A DNA stretch of 64,000 nucleotides from DASXVX01 sp036504075 (GCA_036504075.1 DASXVX010000008.1:1-64000), one strand, 5' to 3'; shown: positions 24,668-32,666, counted from the stretch's first letter. Numbers and translations: made by a program. The notes: generated from the sequence alone by a model not told the origin.

Positions 24668-24935
24668 CGAAGCAGCACCTCCCTTGGATGGGACCAAATA
24701 GCTCTAGCGCAAGCCAAGGCCTACTGCAGCACCGCGTGACTGCATGCATTGGTCTTCAAACCATAGTATAGTTCTTTCTTACTACCCAAATTCCTTCGTG
24801 GCACATGTCACCCCGCACATTCTATCTCCGATCCATAGTACCAGAGTTACTTGACATGACGGCATCGGGAAAGCAACGGATAGCGAAGTAAGGTGCGCGC
24901 AGGAGGGACGGATAGTCCGGCCTGGCTCTTGTTCC

Positions 24936-26174
24936 CTAGTTCCCCACGACATGCACCGTGTGGAAGGTGACCAATGTGCCAGATTTCGCGCCCGCCGCAG
25001 TCACGTCAAACGGGTAGAGGCCGCGCTGGTACTGGGTTGGAGCGATTCGTAGCGTCACGTCGGCCTTCTCGCCGGGTGCGAGGTCCACCTGGTCGTGTTC
25101 GAAAGTCGCCCAACCTTCGGGCAGCCCGGTGGCGAAAAGCCGGAAGGTATCGGGCACGCTTCCGAGGTTGACAACCGACACCCGCATGACCGAGCCCCCG
25201 CTGTATGCGCCTCCCGCCATGAGCACGGCCCGGTGGTCCTTGGCTACCACCAGGTCGATCAGCGAGCGGCGGGCCAGGCCGTAGGCCGTGCCACCCAGGA
25301 GCAGCAGCGTCAGGACACCGGGAACGATCAGGCGCGGGGCCATCCGTTTCAGGTCTTTCAGCACCGTGCGCTGTTCGCCGACCCGAATGGCATTATGCCC
25401 AGAGCCGACCACAAAGTTTAGCACCCGGGGAACTTTGCGGGCGCCCGAGACCAACTGACAGGCGTCGAGGCAGTCGCCACAGGTCACGCAGTCCTTCTGC
25501 ACCATGGTCCGCGGGTCCACGTCCATGTAGCAGATCTCGGCGCAGAGGCCGCAAGTCGCGCAAATATCCTGGTGCTGCGGCAGGTTGAACAGCTCCAGGT
25601 GCATGGTCGCGTCGTTGCTGATGATGGCCTGCAGGTGGCCGTAAGGACAGACCACTTTGCAGATGTCGGTCCGCCACCAGGCCATGGCTGCGGCAAAGAA
25701 AGCCCCGAAGGCCAGAATCGTCACCGTGGGCGCCGGCGGCACTTCGCCGGCAGCAAACCGCCGGAGCAGGGCAACGCCGTCCGAGCCATAGCTCCAGAGC
25801 ACGAACCCGCCCAGAATCCCCACCACCACCGATACCAGCACGGCGCCGAAGCGTCCGAACCGGGCGTCCCACGAATGGCCCAGTTCGTTAAAGAGGTTCT
25901 GCGGGCAGACCCAGCCGCAGAAAACCCGGCCAAAGAGCAGGCTGGCGGCAATGATCACGTAGATCACACCCGTCATCAGCAAGCTGAACAGGAAGAAGTG
26001 CTTCACCCAGAGCCGCATCCCGAACAGGTAGAGCGACACGGATTGGATGTCGAACCGGAAAATGTGCAGAAACGGGGCCAGAACCAGGAGGCTGAGGATC
26101 GCCAACTGGGAAACCCGGCGGTAGCGGCGGATATTGTACTGCACTTTGCCAAGACGGCTTGCCGTGACGGACAC
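24936..26174 (-). CDS. ccoG: cytochrome c oxidase accessory protein CcoG (FixG)
   Basis: 412 residues. Five or so membrane helices include GRVFCGWVCPQNLF; two ferredoxin-like 4Fe-4S motifs follow (CATCGLCAEICYMD and CVTCGDCLDAC), with an extra KVVCPYGHLQ motif between. The C-terminal third is the Ig-like FixG domain (LGSVPDTFRLF, GEKADVTLRI). CcoG reduces copper during cbb3 oxidase assembly. It lies just downstream of the cbb3 structural genes, separated by a hairpin. Confidence 0.9.
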   Translation of the reverse strand: MSVTASRLGKVQYNIRRYRRVSQLAILSLLVLAPFLHIFRFDIQSVSLYLFGMRLWVKHFFLFSLLMTGVIYVIIAASLLFGRVFCGWVCPQNLFNELGHSWDARFGRFGAVLVSVVVGILGGFVLWSYGSDGVALLRRFAAGEVPPAPTVTILAFGAFFAAAMAWWRTDICKVVCPYGHLQAIISNDATMHLELFNLPQHQDICATCGLCAEICYMDVDPRTMVQKDCVTCGDCLDACQLVSGARKVPRVLNFVVGSGHNAIRVGEQRTVLKDLKRMAPRLIVPGVLTLLLLGGTAYGLARRSLIDLVVAKDHRAVLMAGGAYSGGSVMRVSVVNLGSVPDTFRLFATGLPEGWATFEHDQVDLAPGEKADVTLRIAPTQYQRGLYPFDVTAAGAKSGTLVTFHTVHVVGN

Positions 26175-26193
26175 CTCCTCCGGCGGGCCAATA

Positions 26194-26227
26194 ACCCCCT
26201 CGCCTGACCCGAGCGAGGGGGTGTTTT
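26194..26227. terminator. hairpin between the cbb3 genes and ccoG
   Basis: ACCCCCTCGC (26194-26203) pairs with GCGAGGGGGT (26213-26222). The T run (GTGTTTTC) is on the plus side; on the minus strand it may act as a partial terminator reducing ccoG expression. Confidence 0.6.
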
Positions 26228-26230
26228 CAC

Positions 26231-26389
26231 CTAAAAGCCGGTCGGGCTGTTCGCGCCGAACTTCAGGTAGGTGAAGAGGTAGTACACAAAGAAGGCCGCG
26301 ATCACCAGGTATACGAGCAGCAAGAACTTCGGCACCGGCGCCCCGTGGTCATGGGCCGCCTCGTGCGCTTCACGCTTTTCATCCGACAT
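26231..26389 (-). CDS. 52-residue membrane protein in the cbb3 operon
   Basis: A short frame starting MSDEKREAHEAAHDHG, with one membrane helix (about 19-38, FLLLVYLVIAAFFVYYLF) and a polar tail. The ATG at 26389 is behind AGGAGGTGCTGACA. It follows the 60-residue CcoQ-like gene by 28 bases and ends just before the hairpin ahead of ccoG. The His-rich soluble end could contact metal or simply be charged. A small accessory subunit of the cbb3 oxidase is likely from position; no family name is claimed. Confidence 0.7.
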   Translation of the reverse strand: MSDEKREAHEAAHDHGAPVPKFLLLVYLVIAAFFVYYLFTYLKFGANSPTGF

Positions 26390-26417
26390 TGTCAGCACCT
26401 CCTGTCGCTACTGCCCG

Positions 26418-26600
26418 CTAGTGGGCAACCGGCTTGTCGTCTTCAACCACCTTGTACTTGACCTCTTCTTTCAGCGAGGTCGTGCCGGTGGCTACCGCCC
26501 AGTAAATGATGCCGCCGATCAAAATCCAGAGCAGCAGCACCAGGAAGGCAATAAAGCCGGTGGACTGCGCCAGGTCGCCAAACTCCATCCATCCGTCCAT
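26418..26600 (-). CDS. small cbb3 oxidase subunit, CcoQ-like
   Basis: 60 residues with a single membrane helix (about 16-37, FIAFLVLLLWILIGGIIYWAV) and a charged C-terminus (KEEVKYKVVEDDKPVAH). Size, topology and position after the CcoO-like gene match CcoQ-type subunits that stabilise cbb3 oxidases, though sequence conservation in that group is poor. ATG follows AAGGGAGGG. Confidence 0.7.
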   Translation of the reverse strand: MDGWMEFGDLAQSTGFIAFLVLLLWILIGGIIYWAVATGTTSLKEEVKYKVVEDDKPVAH

Positions 26601-26627
26601 AACGGCGCCCTCCCTTCTGTTCGAACG

Positions 26628-27584
26628 CTACTCCTTCAGGCCTTTGATGTAGGTGGTCAGCGCCCAGCGCTGTTCATCCGTCAGGCCGAGGGACTTCCAG
26701 GAGGGCATGCCGGACGGGGTGCCGTCCTGCTTCAGCGTGCCTTCCGAAATGACCCAGTACAGGAACTGGTCGGAGTTGGACGTGGCCGCCTGGTACCAGT
26801 CGGCCGGGAACGGCGCCGCCGCCCAACCCTTGGCGGCGTCCTTGCCGTGCATGTCCTGACCGTGACAGCTCAGGCAGCCCTTCTCCTTGATCAACTGCTC
26901 GGCCATGGCCTTTACCGAGGCGTCGCCGGGCTTGAAGGGGTTCTGGGCGGCCTTGTACTCATCGGGGATGATGTCGTCCTTCTGGGCGTAAATGTCCCCG
27001 TTCATGAATTTCGCCAGGTGCTTGATCGGGATCGACCAGTCACGCAAGGAGAGCAGGTACTCGGCCAGGGCGTCCAGCTCGTTGTCGGGCAGGTGCGCGA
27101 AAGACGGCATAATCGAGTTGGGTTCCGTGGACCGCGGGTCCTTCAGGTGCGCGATCTGCCAGTCCTTGGAGGGCCAGCGGTGGCCGACGTACTTCAGGTC
27201 GGGGCCGGTCCGCTCCGTTCCCAGCAGGGCCGGATTGTCATTCGAATAGTCGCCCGGGCGGGTCGGCCGGTCGCCGGCGGTGGTGCCGTCCGCCAGTTTG
27301 GTGGCGGGTGCCCGGAACGCGTTGTCGTTGTCAATGGTCCGGACCTGCTGCGTGTGGCAGTAGAAGCAGCCTTCCCGCCGATAGATCTCGCGACCTTGGG
27401 CCACCTTGGCGCTGATCTCCTTGCCGTCGTTGTCCAGGCCGGTGTACCGGGGCGCGGCCGGGGTGGACGCGTACAGGTCGGACTGCATGAGCGGCACCGC
27501 TACGGTAACGATGACCGCGAACATCAGCAGCAGGAACGCACCGATCCCCAGGAGCACGGCATTCTTTTCGAGTTTCTCGCCCAT
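26628..27584 (-). CDS. ccoO: cbb3 oxidase cytochrome c subunit, CcoO fused to a CcoP-like domain
   Basis: 318 residues. An N-terminal membrane anchor (about 9-30) precedes a FixO/CcoO domain with the diagnostic haem site CFYCHTQQVR (Cys73, Cys76, His77) and RTGPDLKYVGHRW. A second haem-c domain follows with CLSCHG (Cys237, Cys240, His241) and a MPSW methionine ligand near the end, as in CcoP. One polypeptide therefore carries two haems that proteobacterial cbb3 oxidases spread over CcoO and CcoP. No separate ccoP gene is visible in the operon. It lies 18 bases after ccoN. Confidence 0.88.
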   Translation of the reverse strand: MGEKLEKNAVLLGIGAFLLLMFAVIVTVAVPLMQSDLYASTPAAPRYTGLDNDGKEISAKVAQGREIYRREGCFYCHTQQVRTIDNDNAFRAPATKLADGTTAGDRPTRPGDYSNDNPALLGTERTGPDLKYVGHRWPSKDWQIAHLKDPRSTEPNSIMPSFAHLPDNELDALAEYLLSLRDWSIPIKHLAKFMNGDIYAQKDDIIPDEYKAAQNPFKPGDASVKAMAEQLIKEKGCLSCHGQDMHGKDAAKGWAAAPFPADWYQAATSNSDQFLYWVISEGTLKQDGTPSGMPSWKSLGLTDEQRWALTTYIKGLKE

Positions 27585-27602
27585 GATGTGCGTGCTCCCT
27601 CC

Positions 27603-28994
27603 TTACGCCTTGACCGTGGTGCCGATTTCGAGCTGGAACGCCTTGCCGGCCCGTGCGGTCTTGTAAATGTTGTAGATAAAGAGCACCTGTCCGCTGAGAA
27701 TCATGATGCCGCCGATCAAGCGGGTCCAGTTGTACGGCTTCATGGCGATCACCGACTGGATGAACAGGTTGGACTGGTTCTCCGCCCACCAGGTGCCCTG
27801 CACGAGACCGCCAATGGTCAGCGAGACGAAGAACAGCGTGAAGCCGATGAGCGACATCCAGAAATGCCAGTCCATGAGCGCCGGCGACCAGATATCCTTG
27901 CCGATCAGCCGGGGCAGCGCATAGTAGATCGAAGCGAACATGATGAACGAGAACGTGCCCAGCAAGGCGAGATGCGCATGGCCCACGACCCAGACGGTAA
28001 AGTGGGTGATGGCGCTGACCGAGCGCAGGGCCTGCATGGGGCCCTGGAAGCAGGTAATGAAGTAGAAGACCATGGCGGAGACGAGGAACTTGAGCGGCAC
28101 CGATTCCTTCACCGTGCCCCACTTGCCGCTGAGGGTGCCATAGAAGTTCACCAGCACTGTCCAGACCGGGATGATGAGGGTCACGGAGAAAGCGATGGCG
28201 ACGGTCTGCAGCCAGTAGGGCACCGGGCCGTTCACCAGGTGATGGGCGCCGGTGGGGCCGTACACGAAGAAGATGACCCAGAAGCCGATCATGGAAAGCC
28301 GGTGGCTGAAAATCGGCTTGCCGATCATTTTGGGCAGCAGGTAGTAGACGGCGCCGACGCCGACCGGGGTGAACCAGTAGCCCAGGATGTTATGTCCGTA
28401 GAACCAGTTGGCCACCGCGTCGTTGACGCCGGTGATCGGGTTGGCCGGCATGAGGAACTGGTTGCCGACAATGTAGACGATCGGCGTCGTGACCACGGCG
28501 CCCAGCATGTACCAGGCAGTGACGTACAATTCTTTCTCTTTGCGGGTGGCGAACGTCATGAGCACGTTGACGCCGACCAGGCCGAACATGACGACCGTGG
28601 CCCACTTGAGCGGCCAGGGCTGCTCGGCGTACTCACGGCCGGTGTTGAAGCCCGACAGCAGTGCGACGGCATAGGCGGTCATGAGCACGCTGTGCCAGAT
28701 CATGGTAAAGTTTCCGAGCCGCTCGCTCCAGAGCTTGGTGCCGAGCAGGCGGGGCACCATGTAGAACAAGGTGGCAAAATAGGCGCCGCTCAACCAGCCG
28801 AACATCACCAGGTTGGTGTGCACGGGCCGAACGCGGCCGAACGTGAAGTAGTCCAAGATCGGCAGGCCTTTAACCAGGTCCGGAAATAGCAACAGGGTGG
28901 CAGCGAACAGGCCGAAACTCATGCCAATGGCCATCCAGGTGACGGCCGCATAGTAGAAGTTCCGGCTGGAAGAGCCTTCTGCTTTACTGAGCAC
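27603..28994 (-). CDS. ccoN: cbb3-type cytochrome c oxidase subunit I (CcoN)
   Basis: 463 residues, about twelve membrane helices. Haem and copper ligands are in the expected elements: RPVHTN (low-spin haem), GHNILGYW and TGAHHLVNG (CuB), and HFTVWVVGHAHLA (high-spin and low-spin haem). This is the catalytic oxygen-reducing subunit, working at low oxygen in most known cases. It is second in the operon, after the 223-residue membrane protein. Start ATG follows GGGGAGGAGAG. Confidence 0.95.
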   Translation of the reverse strand: MLSKAEGSSSRNFYYAAVTWMAIGMSFGLFAATLLLFPDLVKGLPILDYFTFGRVRPVHTNLVMFGWLSGAYFATLFYMVPRLLGTKLWSERLGNFTMIWHSVLMTAYAVALLSGFNTGREYAEQPWPLKWATVVMFGLVGVNVLMTFATRKEKELYVTAWYMLGAVVTTPIVYIVGNQFLMPANPITGVNDAVANWFYGHNILGYWFTPVGVGAVYYLLPKMIGKPIFSHRLSMIGFWVIFFVYGPTGAHHLVNGPVPYWLQTVAIAFSVTLIIPVWTVLVNFYGTLSGKWGTVKESVPLKFLVSAMVFYFITCFQGPMQALRSVSAITHFTVWVVGHAHLALLGTFSFIMFASIYYALPRLIGKDIWSPALMDWHFWMSLIGFTLFFVSLTIGGLVQGTWWAENQSNLFIQSVIAMKPYNWTRLIGGIMILSGQVLFIYNIYKTARAGKAFQLEIGTTVKA

Positions 28995-29018
28995 TTTCTC
29001 TCCTCCCCTACACGTTTC

Positions 29019-29690
29019 TCACGGCGTACCCGCGGGCATCGGCATTTGTCCGTGGTTGTGGTACTGGTGCTCATCGGGTCCGGGAACGTGGCTGGGGTTC
29101 GCCGCCAGGTGAAGAACGACGTAGAGCACGCCGCTGGTCAGAGACAGGGCCAGCACACCCATTGCCGCAAACGGAATCAGCATCAGCCGGTGCTCTCCCG
29201 GCCGGTCGGTACGGCTGGCGGTCCGTTCCGCCGGATCGCCGTTGTCCATGATTATGTACTTGACCTTTTCCCCCATGTCCAGAACTCCGGTCCGTTTGGA
29301 CAGCCAGTAGGCGACGCCGGAGAACAATCCGAAAACGGCCAGGGTGCCGAAGATCTGTTGGGTGGCCATGCGCCCGTACGCATCGCCGCCCAACGCCTGT
29401 TCCACGGAACCGAGCCTGGCGACATGGTAGCCGCCGCCGGCGAGAATCACCACGCCGGCTGCCAGCAGCCACTTTCCCCAGCGGCGGCCGGCCGCCCGGA
29501 GACGGGCCGGCACGAGTCCCAGCAGCCCCAGCAGGCCCGCGAAGCCGACCACCAGGGCGATGCCGCCGTACAGGCCCATCTGGTCGTTCTCGCCTCCGCT
29601 CAGGTGGTTGGCGGAGGCAATCCGGGGGGCCATCACCAGCAGGAACCCGGCGACGGTGGCAGAACGTGCGAGCAACTTCACCGTTCTCAT
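29019..29690 (-). CDS. membrane protein at the head of the cbb3 operon, unknown
   Basis: 223 residues. A possible signal peptide or first helix (about 7-25) and about four further helices are visible. A soluble segment (about 145-165) is polar, and the C-terminal tail contains DEHQYHNHGQM, a His-rich stretch that could bind metal. I do not recognise the family. The position (first gene, 24 bases before ccoN, behind a plausible promoter) argues for a role in cbb3 oxidase assembly or electron delivery. Confidence 0.6.
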   Translation of the reverse strand: MRTVKLLARSATVAGFLLVMAPRIASANHLSGGENDQMGLYGGIALVVGFAGLLGLLGLVPARLRAAGRRWGKWLLAAGVVILAGGGYHVARLGSVEQALGGDAYGRMATQQIFGTLAVFGLFSGVAYWLSKRTGVLDMGEKVKYIIMDNGDPAERTASRTDRPGEHRLMLIPFAAMGVLALSLTSGVLYVVLHLAANPSHVPGPDEHQYHNHGQMPMPAGTP

Positions 29691-29741
29691 ACCCTCACTC
29701 TCGCTAGACGGAAATAGTCCTTACGTACTAGTACTGCTTCA

Positions 29742-29770
29742 GTATGACCGAGTATGCATAACCCCGTCAA
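29742..29770 (-). promoter_or_regulatory. probable cbb3 operon promoter
   Basis: Minus strand TTGACG (29765-29770), 17-base spacer, TCATAC (29742-29747). A palindrome GTACTAGTAC lies just downstream (about 29725-29734). Confidence 0.5.
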
Positions 29771-30022
29771 TATGTTGTGAATATCGGGAATGGAAAGGTA
29801 ACATCTTGCGTTTCCGTGCGTTAAATGCTACATTTTTGTCGGTATATAAGCATTCGGTACTGATGTACTCCCGTTTATTGTACCAGATCGGCCGATCGGG
29901 GCCATGCGACTAATCCCGTAGGGTATAGACCCTAGGTTATAGGGCAATTCTATTACGGTTGTAATCCGATTGAGCCGAGTTTTCTGCTATGGGATGATGC
30001 AGTTGAAAGGAAGGGGAAGCTA
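29771..30022. promoter_or_regulatory. divergent intergenic region with an inverted repeat
   Basis: The AT-rich stretch between the cbb3 operon and the cupredoxin gene. A perfect inverted repeat TAGGGT-ATAG-ACCCTA occurs at 29919-29934, about 90 bases ahead of the cupredoxin start, with TATAGGG repeated after it; this looks like a regulator site. I see no clear FNR-type palindrome and no convincing plus-strand promoter. Confidence 0.4.
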
Positions 30023-30391
30023 ATGAAGAAGATTTTGGTGTTTGCTCTGGCAGCGGTTCTCTCGCTGGGGATTCTGGCCGGTTGCGGCGGCGGTGGCAAG
30101 ACGGTTCCGCTCACAGTCAACATGGGTGAAAACGGCGCAATGACCTATAGCCCGGCCACCCTCTCGGTAGCCAAGGGCGATGCGGTGGAGGTCACGCTGG
30201 TCAACAAGGACAGTGCTCAGGCCCACAGCTTCATTATCAACGAGCTGAACGTAAAGACCGAGCAGGTTCCCGCCGGCACGACCAAGAAGACCACATTCAA
30301 GGCGGATAAGGCCGGTACCTTTGAGTATTACTGCGACGTCCCGGGCCACAAGGACGGCGGCATGCATGGCACGCTCACCGTCAAGGGCTAA
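30023..30391 (+). CDS. cupredoxin-domain lipoprotein
   Basis: 122 residues. The signal peptide ends in lipobox LAGC (around residue 21), then a Gly-rich linker. The mature beta-sandwich shows AHSFII (first copper His) and YYCDVPGHKDGGMHG, giving the Cys, His and Met ligands of a blue-copper site. It probably shuttles electrons at the outer face of the membrane between the bc complex and cbb3 oxidase, by analogy and by position next to the oxidase genes. The ATG is behind GAAAGGAAGGGGAAG. Confidence 0.9.
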   Translation: MKKILVFALAAVLSLGILAGCGGGGKTVPLTVNMGENGAMTYSPATLSVAKGDAVEVTLVNKDSAQAHSFIINELNVKTEQVPAGTTKKTTFKADKAGTFEYYCDVPGHKDGGMHGTLTVKG

Positions 30392-30403
30392 TGACAAACA
30401 CAA

Positions 30404-30440
30404 AAACCGGGCAACGCCATGCGCTGCCCGGTTTTCTTCT
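30404..30440 (+). terminator. terminator of the cupredoxin gene
   Basis: AACCGGGCA with TGCCCGGTT and an inner CGC/GCG helix, followed by TTTTCTTCTT. Confidence 0.92.
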
Positions 30441-30516
30441 TGGTGGAGCTGAAGGGACTCGAACCCTCGACCTTGGCCTTGCAAAGGCCCTGCTCTCCCA
30501 ACTGAGCTACAGCCCC
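30441..30516 (-). tRNA. tRNA-Ala (TGC)
   Basis: The 76-base minus-strand sequence begins GGGGCTGTAGCTCAGTTGGG and ends GCTCCACCA with CCA encoded. The anticodon loop TTTGCAA puts TGC at 30481-30483. GGTTCGAGTCC forms the T arm, and the acceptor stem pairs GGGGCTG with CAGCTCC (a G-T pair). Confidence 0.97.
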
Positions 30517-30631
30517 GTTCGATACTGCTACGCTATTGTACGTGGTTTTGCCACGCTCTGTCAACGCGCATTTGCCCGGAAGTTATAGGAACGGCGCTTG
30601 GCGCAAACAATGAAGCCGGGAGGGATGCCGA

Positions 30632-30877
30632 ATGCCACGACGGGTCGATGACTTCAAGCAGCCGAAACTGGGCCACACCGCCGCCGACCTTGGTGAAGAG
30701 GCCTACCGGGCCAACCTGGCCGACAAGCCGGGCCGGGACGACACCCACCAGGGCGACCAGGCCGGCACCGTGCCGGTCTGGAAGCGTCCCGAGGCCCGCA
30801 ACTCCCCGCCCGGACAGCAGCGCAAGGACGCTCAGGAGATCAAAATCGGCCAGGACTGGAAGATCCACGATACGTGA
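30632..30877 (+). CDS. small hydrophilic protein, unknown
   Basis: 81 residues, rich in Arg, Lys, Asp, Gln, Gly and Pro, without Cys or hydrophobic segments; probably disordered. WKRPEARNSPPGQQR and the C-terminal IKIGQDWKIHDT are its most distinctive parts. The ATG is behind GGGAGGG, and a very strong terminator follows the stop immediately. It resembles in style the small proteins at 12437 and 18253. Confidence 0.62.
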   Translation: MPRRVDDFKQPKLGHTAADLGEEAYRANLADKPGRDDTHQGDQAGTVPVWKRPEARNSPPGQQRKDAQEIKIGQDWKIHDT

Positions 30878-30915
30878 GAAGGTGCAGAGGGAAGTCCCCT
30901 CTGCACCTTCTTTTT
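30878..30915. terminator. strong terminator between converging genes
   Basis: GAAGGTGCAGAGGG (from 30878) pairs with CCCTCTGCACCTTC, ending in T5 at 30911-30915. It closes the 81-residue gene and probably greA from the other side. Confidence 0.9.
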
Positions 30916-30927
30916 GGACCGAAAAAG

Positions 30928-31398
30928 CTACTTGATCGCCGTGATCTGGTACTTGATCGTGCCGTCCGGCGCGTCGACTTCGACGACCGTGCCGACTTTA
31001 TGCCCGATGATGGCCCGCCCGACAGGCGATTCGTTGGAAATGCGGTGATGTGCAGGATCGGCCTCCATGGTGCCGACGATCACGTACTCAAGGTCGTCGC
31101 CGTACTCAAGGTCCTTCAGGAGTACCGTGGAGCCCAGTGAAGCGATGGTGGATTGAACGGGCTCGTCGAGGACGACGGCGTTGCGGAGCATTTTCTCAAG
31201 CACCAGGATGCGCCCTTCGATAAACGCCTGCTCATTCTTGGCGTCTTCATACTCGGAATTCTCGGCGATATCCCCGTACTCACGTGCCTGCTTGATCCGC
31301 TCGGCGACTTCCTGTCGCTTCACCGTGCGCAAATGACTGAGTTCCTGCTCCATTTGTTTCAGGCCCTCAAGCGAAAGGAGGACTTCTTTCTCGGACAT
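30928..31398 (-). CDS. greA: transcription elongation factor GreA
   Basis: 156 residues. The N-terminal coiled coil carries AREYGDIAENSEYEDAK, whose tip acids (Asp-Ile-Ala-Glu) reach into the RNA polymerase secondary channel and trigger transcript cleavage. The C-terminal FKBP-like domain ends SPVGRAIIGHKVGTVVEVD. Normal length. It is driven by a perfect consensus promoter and preceded by a leader of about 130 bases with a nested hairpin. Confidence 0.97.
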   Translation of the reverse strand: MSEKEVLLSLEGLKQMEQELSHLRTVKRQEVAERIKQAREYGDIAENSEYEDAKNEQAFIEGRILVLEKMLRNAVVLDEPVQSTIASLGSTVLLKDLEYGDDLEYVIVGTMEADPAHHRISNESPVGRAIIGHKVGTVVEVDAPDGTIKYQITAIK

Positions 31399-31462
31399 GG
31401 CCGTTCGCCCCTTCTGTTACGACACTTGCACCGGTCGATGCATGCGATGGCCGGCATGGAAA

Positions 31463-31511
31463 GCACTGCGGGGGTTCCAATCACCGACGCCGGTCGGCGT
31501 CCCAGCAGTGC
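31463..31511 (-). promoter_or_regulatory. nested hairpin in the greA leader
   Basis: Outer arms GCACTGC (31463-31469) and GCAGTGC (31505-31511), inner stem GACGCC/GGCGTC with a four-base loop (31486-31501). On the minus strand TTTCC follows. It lies between the greA promoter and start, so it may attenuate greA. Confidence 0.5.
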
Positions 31512-31533
31512 CCACCGCCTCGCCATATCCCTA

Positions 31534-31562
31534 ATTATAGGGATGTGATAAAAAACTGTCAA
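31534..31562 (-). promoter_or_regulatory. consensus sigma-A promoter of greA
   Basis: Minus strand TTGACA (31557-31562), exactly 17 bases, TATAAT (31534-31539). The -10 sits in a palindrome CCCTAATTATAGGG. Confidence 0.88.
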
Positions 31563-31589
31563 CTAAACTGTCTGAAGCTTCTTCACGTT

Positions 31590-32666
31590 CTACCGCCGGA
31601 GAGCGGCGTTTCGCTGGATCCGCGCAATGGTCTCGTCGGTGAGCGGCTTGTGGAAGGACCGGGGACGAGCCAGCTTAAAGCCGTGCTTGCGGGCAAGGGC
31701 CGTGATCTCGTCGATCTGGTTAATGTTAAGGTCCCGGCCGAGCGTGAAGTGCTCATAGCGCTCCTCCAGTGCGAGCAGCATGGTCTCGCTTAGGCAGGCC
31801 CAGGCTGTACCGGGGGACAGGCCCACGTCGTAGTTTAACTGAAAGTCGCCCGGCACGGCGATCAGTCCGCCGTCGATCACCAGAACGTCGTCGCGCACCC
31901 GGGCGACCCGGGCGTCTACGTCTCGCGGCAGCGCCACATCGCAGACGACGGCGCCGGGTTTGATCATCATGGGATCGATCAGCGCCCCGGCGGCGCTGGA
32001 AACGGCGATGATCGCGTCGGCCCTCGGCAGAACGGCCGCGAGGTCGGTACTGGTCCGGCAGGCGACCTTGCTTTCGGCAAAGATCCGGCCGGCCAGGGAA
32101 TTGAGCTTTTCGGGGGTGCGGCCAACCAGCGTCAGGTTCCGGCATTCGCGGGCCAGAATGCGGGCGCAGCAGGCACCAATGGAGCCGGTGGCGCCCACCA
32201 CCGCCACGTCGGCGGTGCGGAGGTCGAAGCCCAGCAGGCGAGCGCCTTCCCGGGTGCCTTCCAGCGCCGCGGCCACGGTGTAGCTATTGCCGGTGGTGAT
32301 GGGAATGCCGACCTGCACGGCGATCTCCTTGCCGGCATCGCCAGGGATGGCGCTATGGGCCCCGAGTCCGATAATTTTGGCCCCTTCCCGCTCGGCCAGC
32401 CGGCAGGCGTCGACGACCCGCCGGACCAGGTATTCCTGCGGCAGTTCCGCCCACATCCGGGGGGTCAGCGGAATGGCCACCAGGAAGCCTTCAGCGGTAT
32501 TGTAAGGGGTAGAGACCCCGGTAATGTCGGAAACCTTGAACGACGACTTGAAACTGAGCAGCCGCTCCGAAAACCGCTCTGGCAGGTGCCGGGTGGCGGG
32601 CCAGCGGCGGTAAACGCTGCCCATGTCCGTCGGATGGATCGTAAATGCAAACTTGCCTCTCGCCAT
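31590..32666 (-). CDS. acyl-ACP-reductase-like / shikimate-dehydrogenase-like oxidoreductase
   Basis: 358 residues. An N-terminal domain (1-125) ends with GLGAHSAIPG and ITTGNSYT. A Rossmann domain follows with VAVVGATGSIGACCARIL (NAD(P) loop, 157-164), LVGRTPEKL and AVVCDVALPRDVD containing a candidate nucleophilic Cys. This pattern (TTGN-x-T-A, VGATG-x-IG, PRDV) resembles cyanobacterial long-chain acyl-ACP reductase and related predicted dehydrogenases (COG5322) more than true AroE. Substrate is unknown. ATG follows AAGGAGG. It lies upstream of greA in the same direction but greA has its own promoter. Confidence 0.7.
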   Translation of the reverse strand: MARGKFAFTIHPTDMGSVYRRWPATRHLPERFSERLLSFKSSFKVSDITGVSTPYNTAEGFLVAIPLTPRMWAELPQEYLVRRVVDACRLAEREGAKIIGLGAHSAIPGDAGKEIAVQVGIPITTGNSYTVAAALEGTREGARLLGFDLRTADVAVVGATGSIGACCARILARECRNLTLVGRTPEKLNSLAGRIFAESKVACRTSTDLAAVLPRADAIIAVSSAAGALIDPMMIKPGAVVCDVALPRDVDARVARVRDDVLVIDGGLIAVPGDFQLNYDVGLSPGTAWACLSETMLLALEERYEHFTLGRDLNINQIDEITALARKHGFKLARPRSFHKPLTDETIARIQRNAALRR

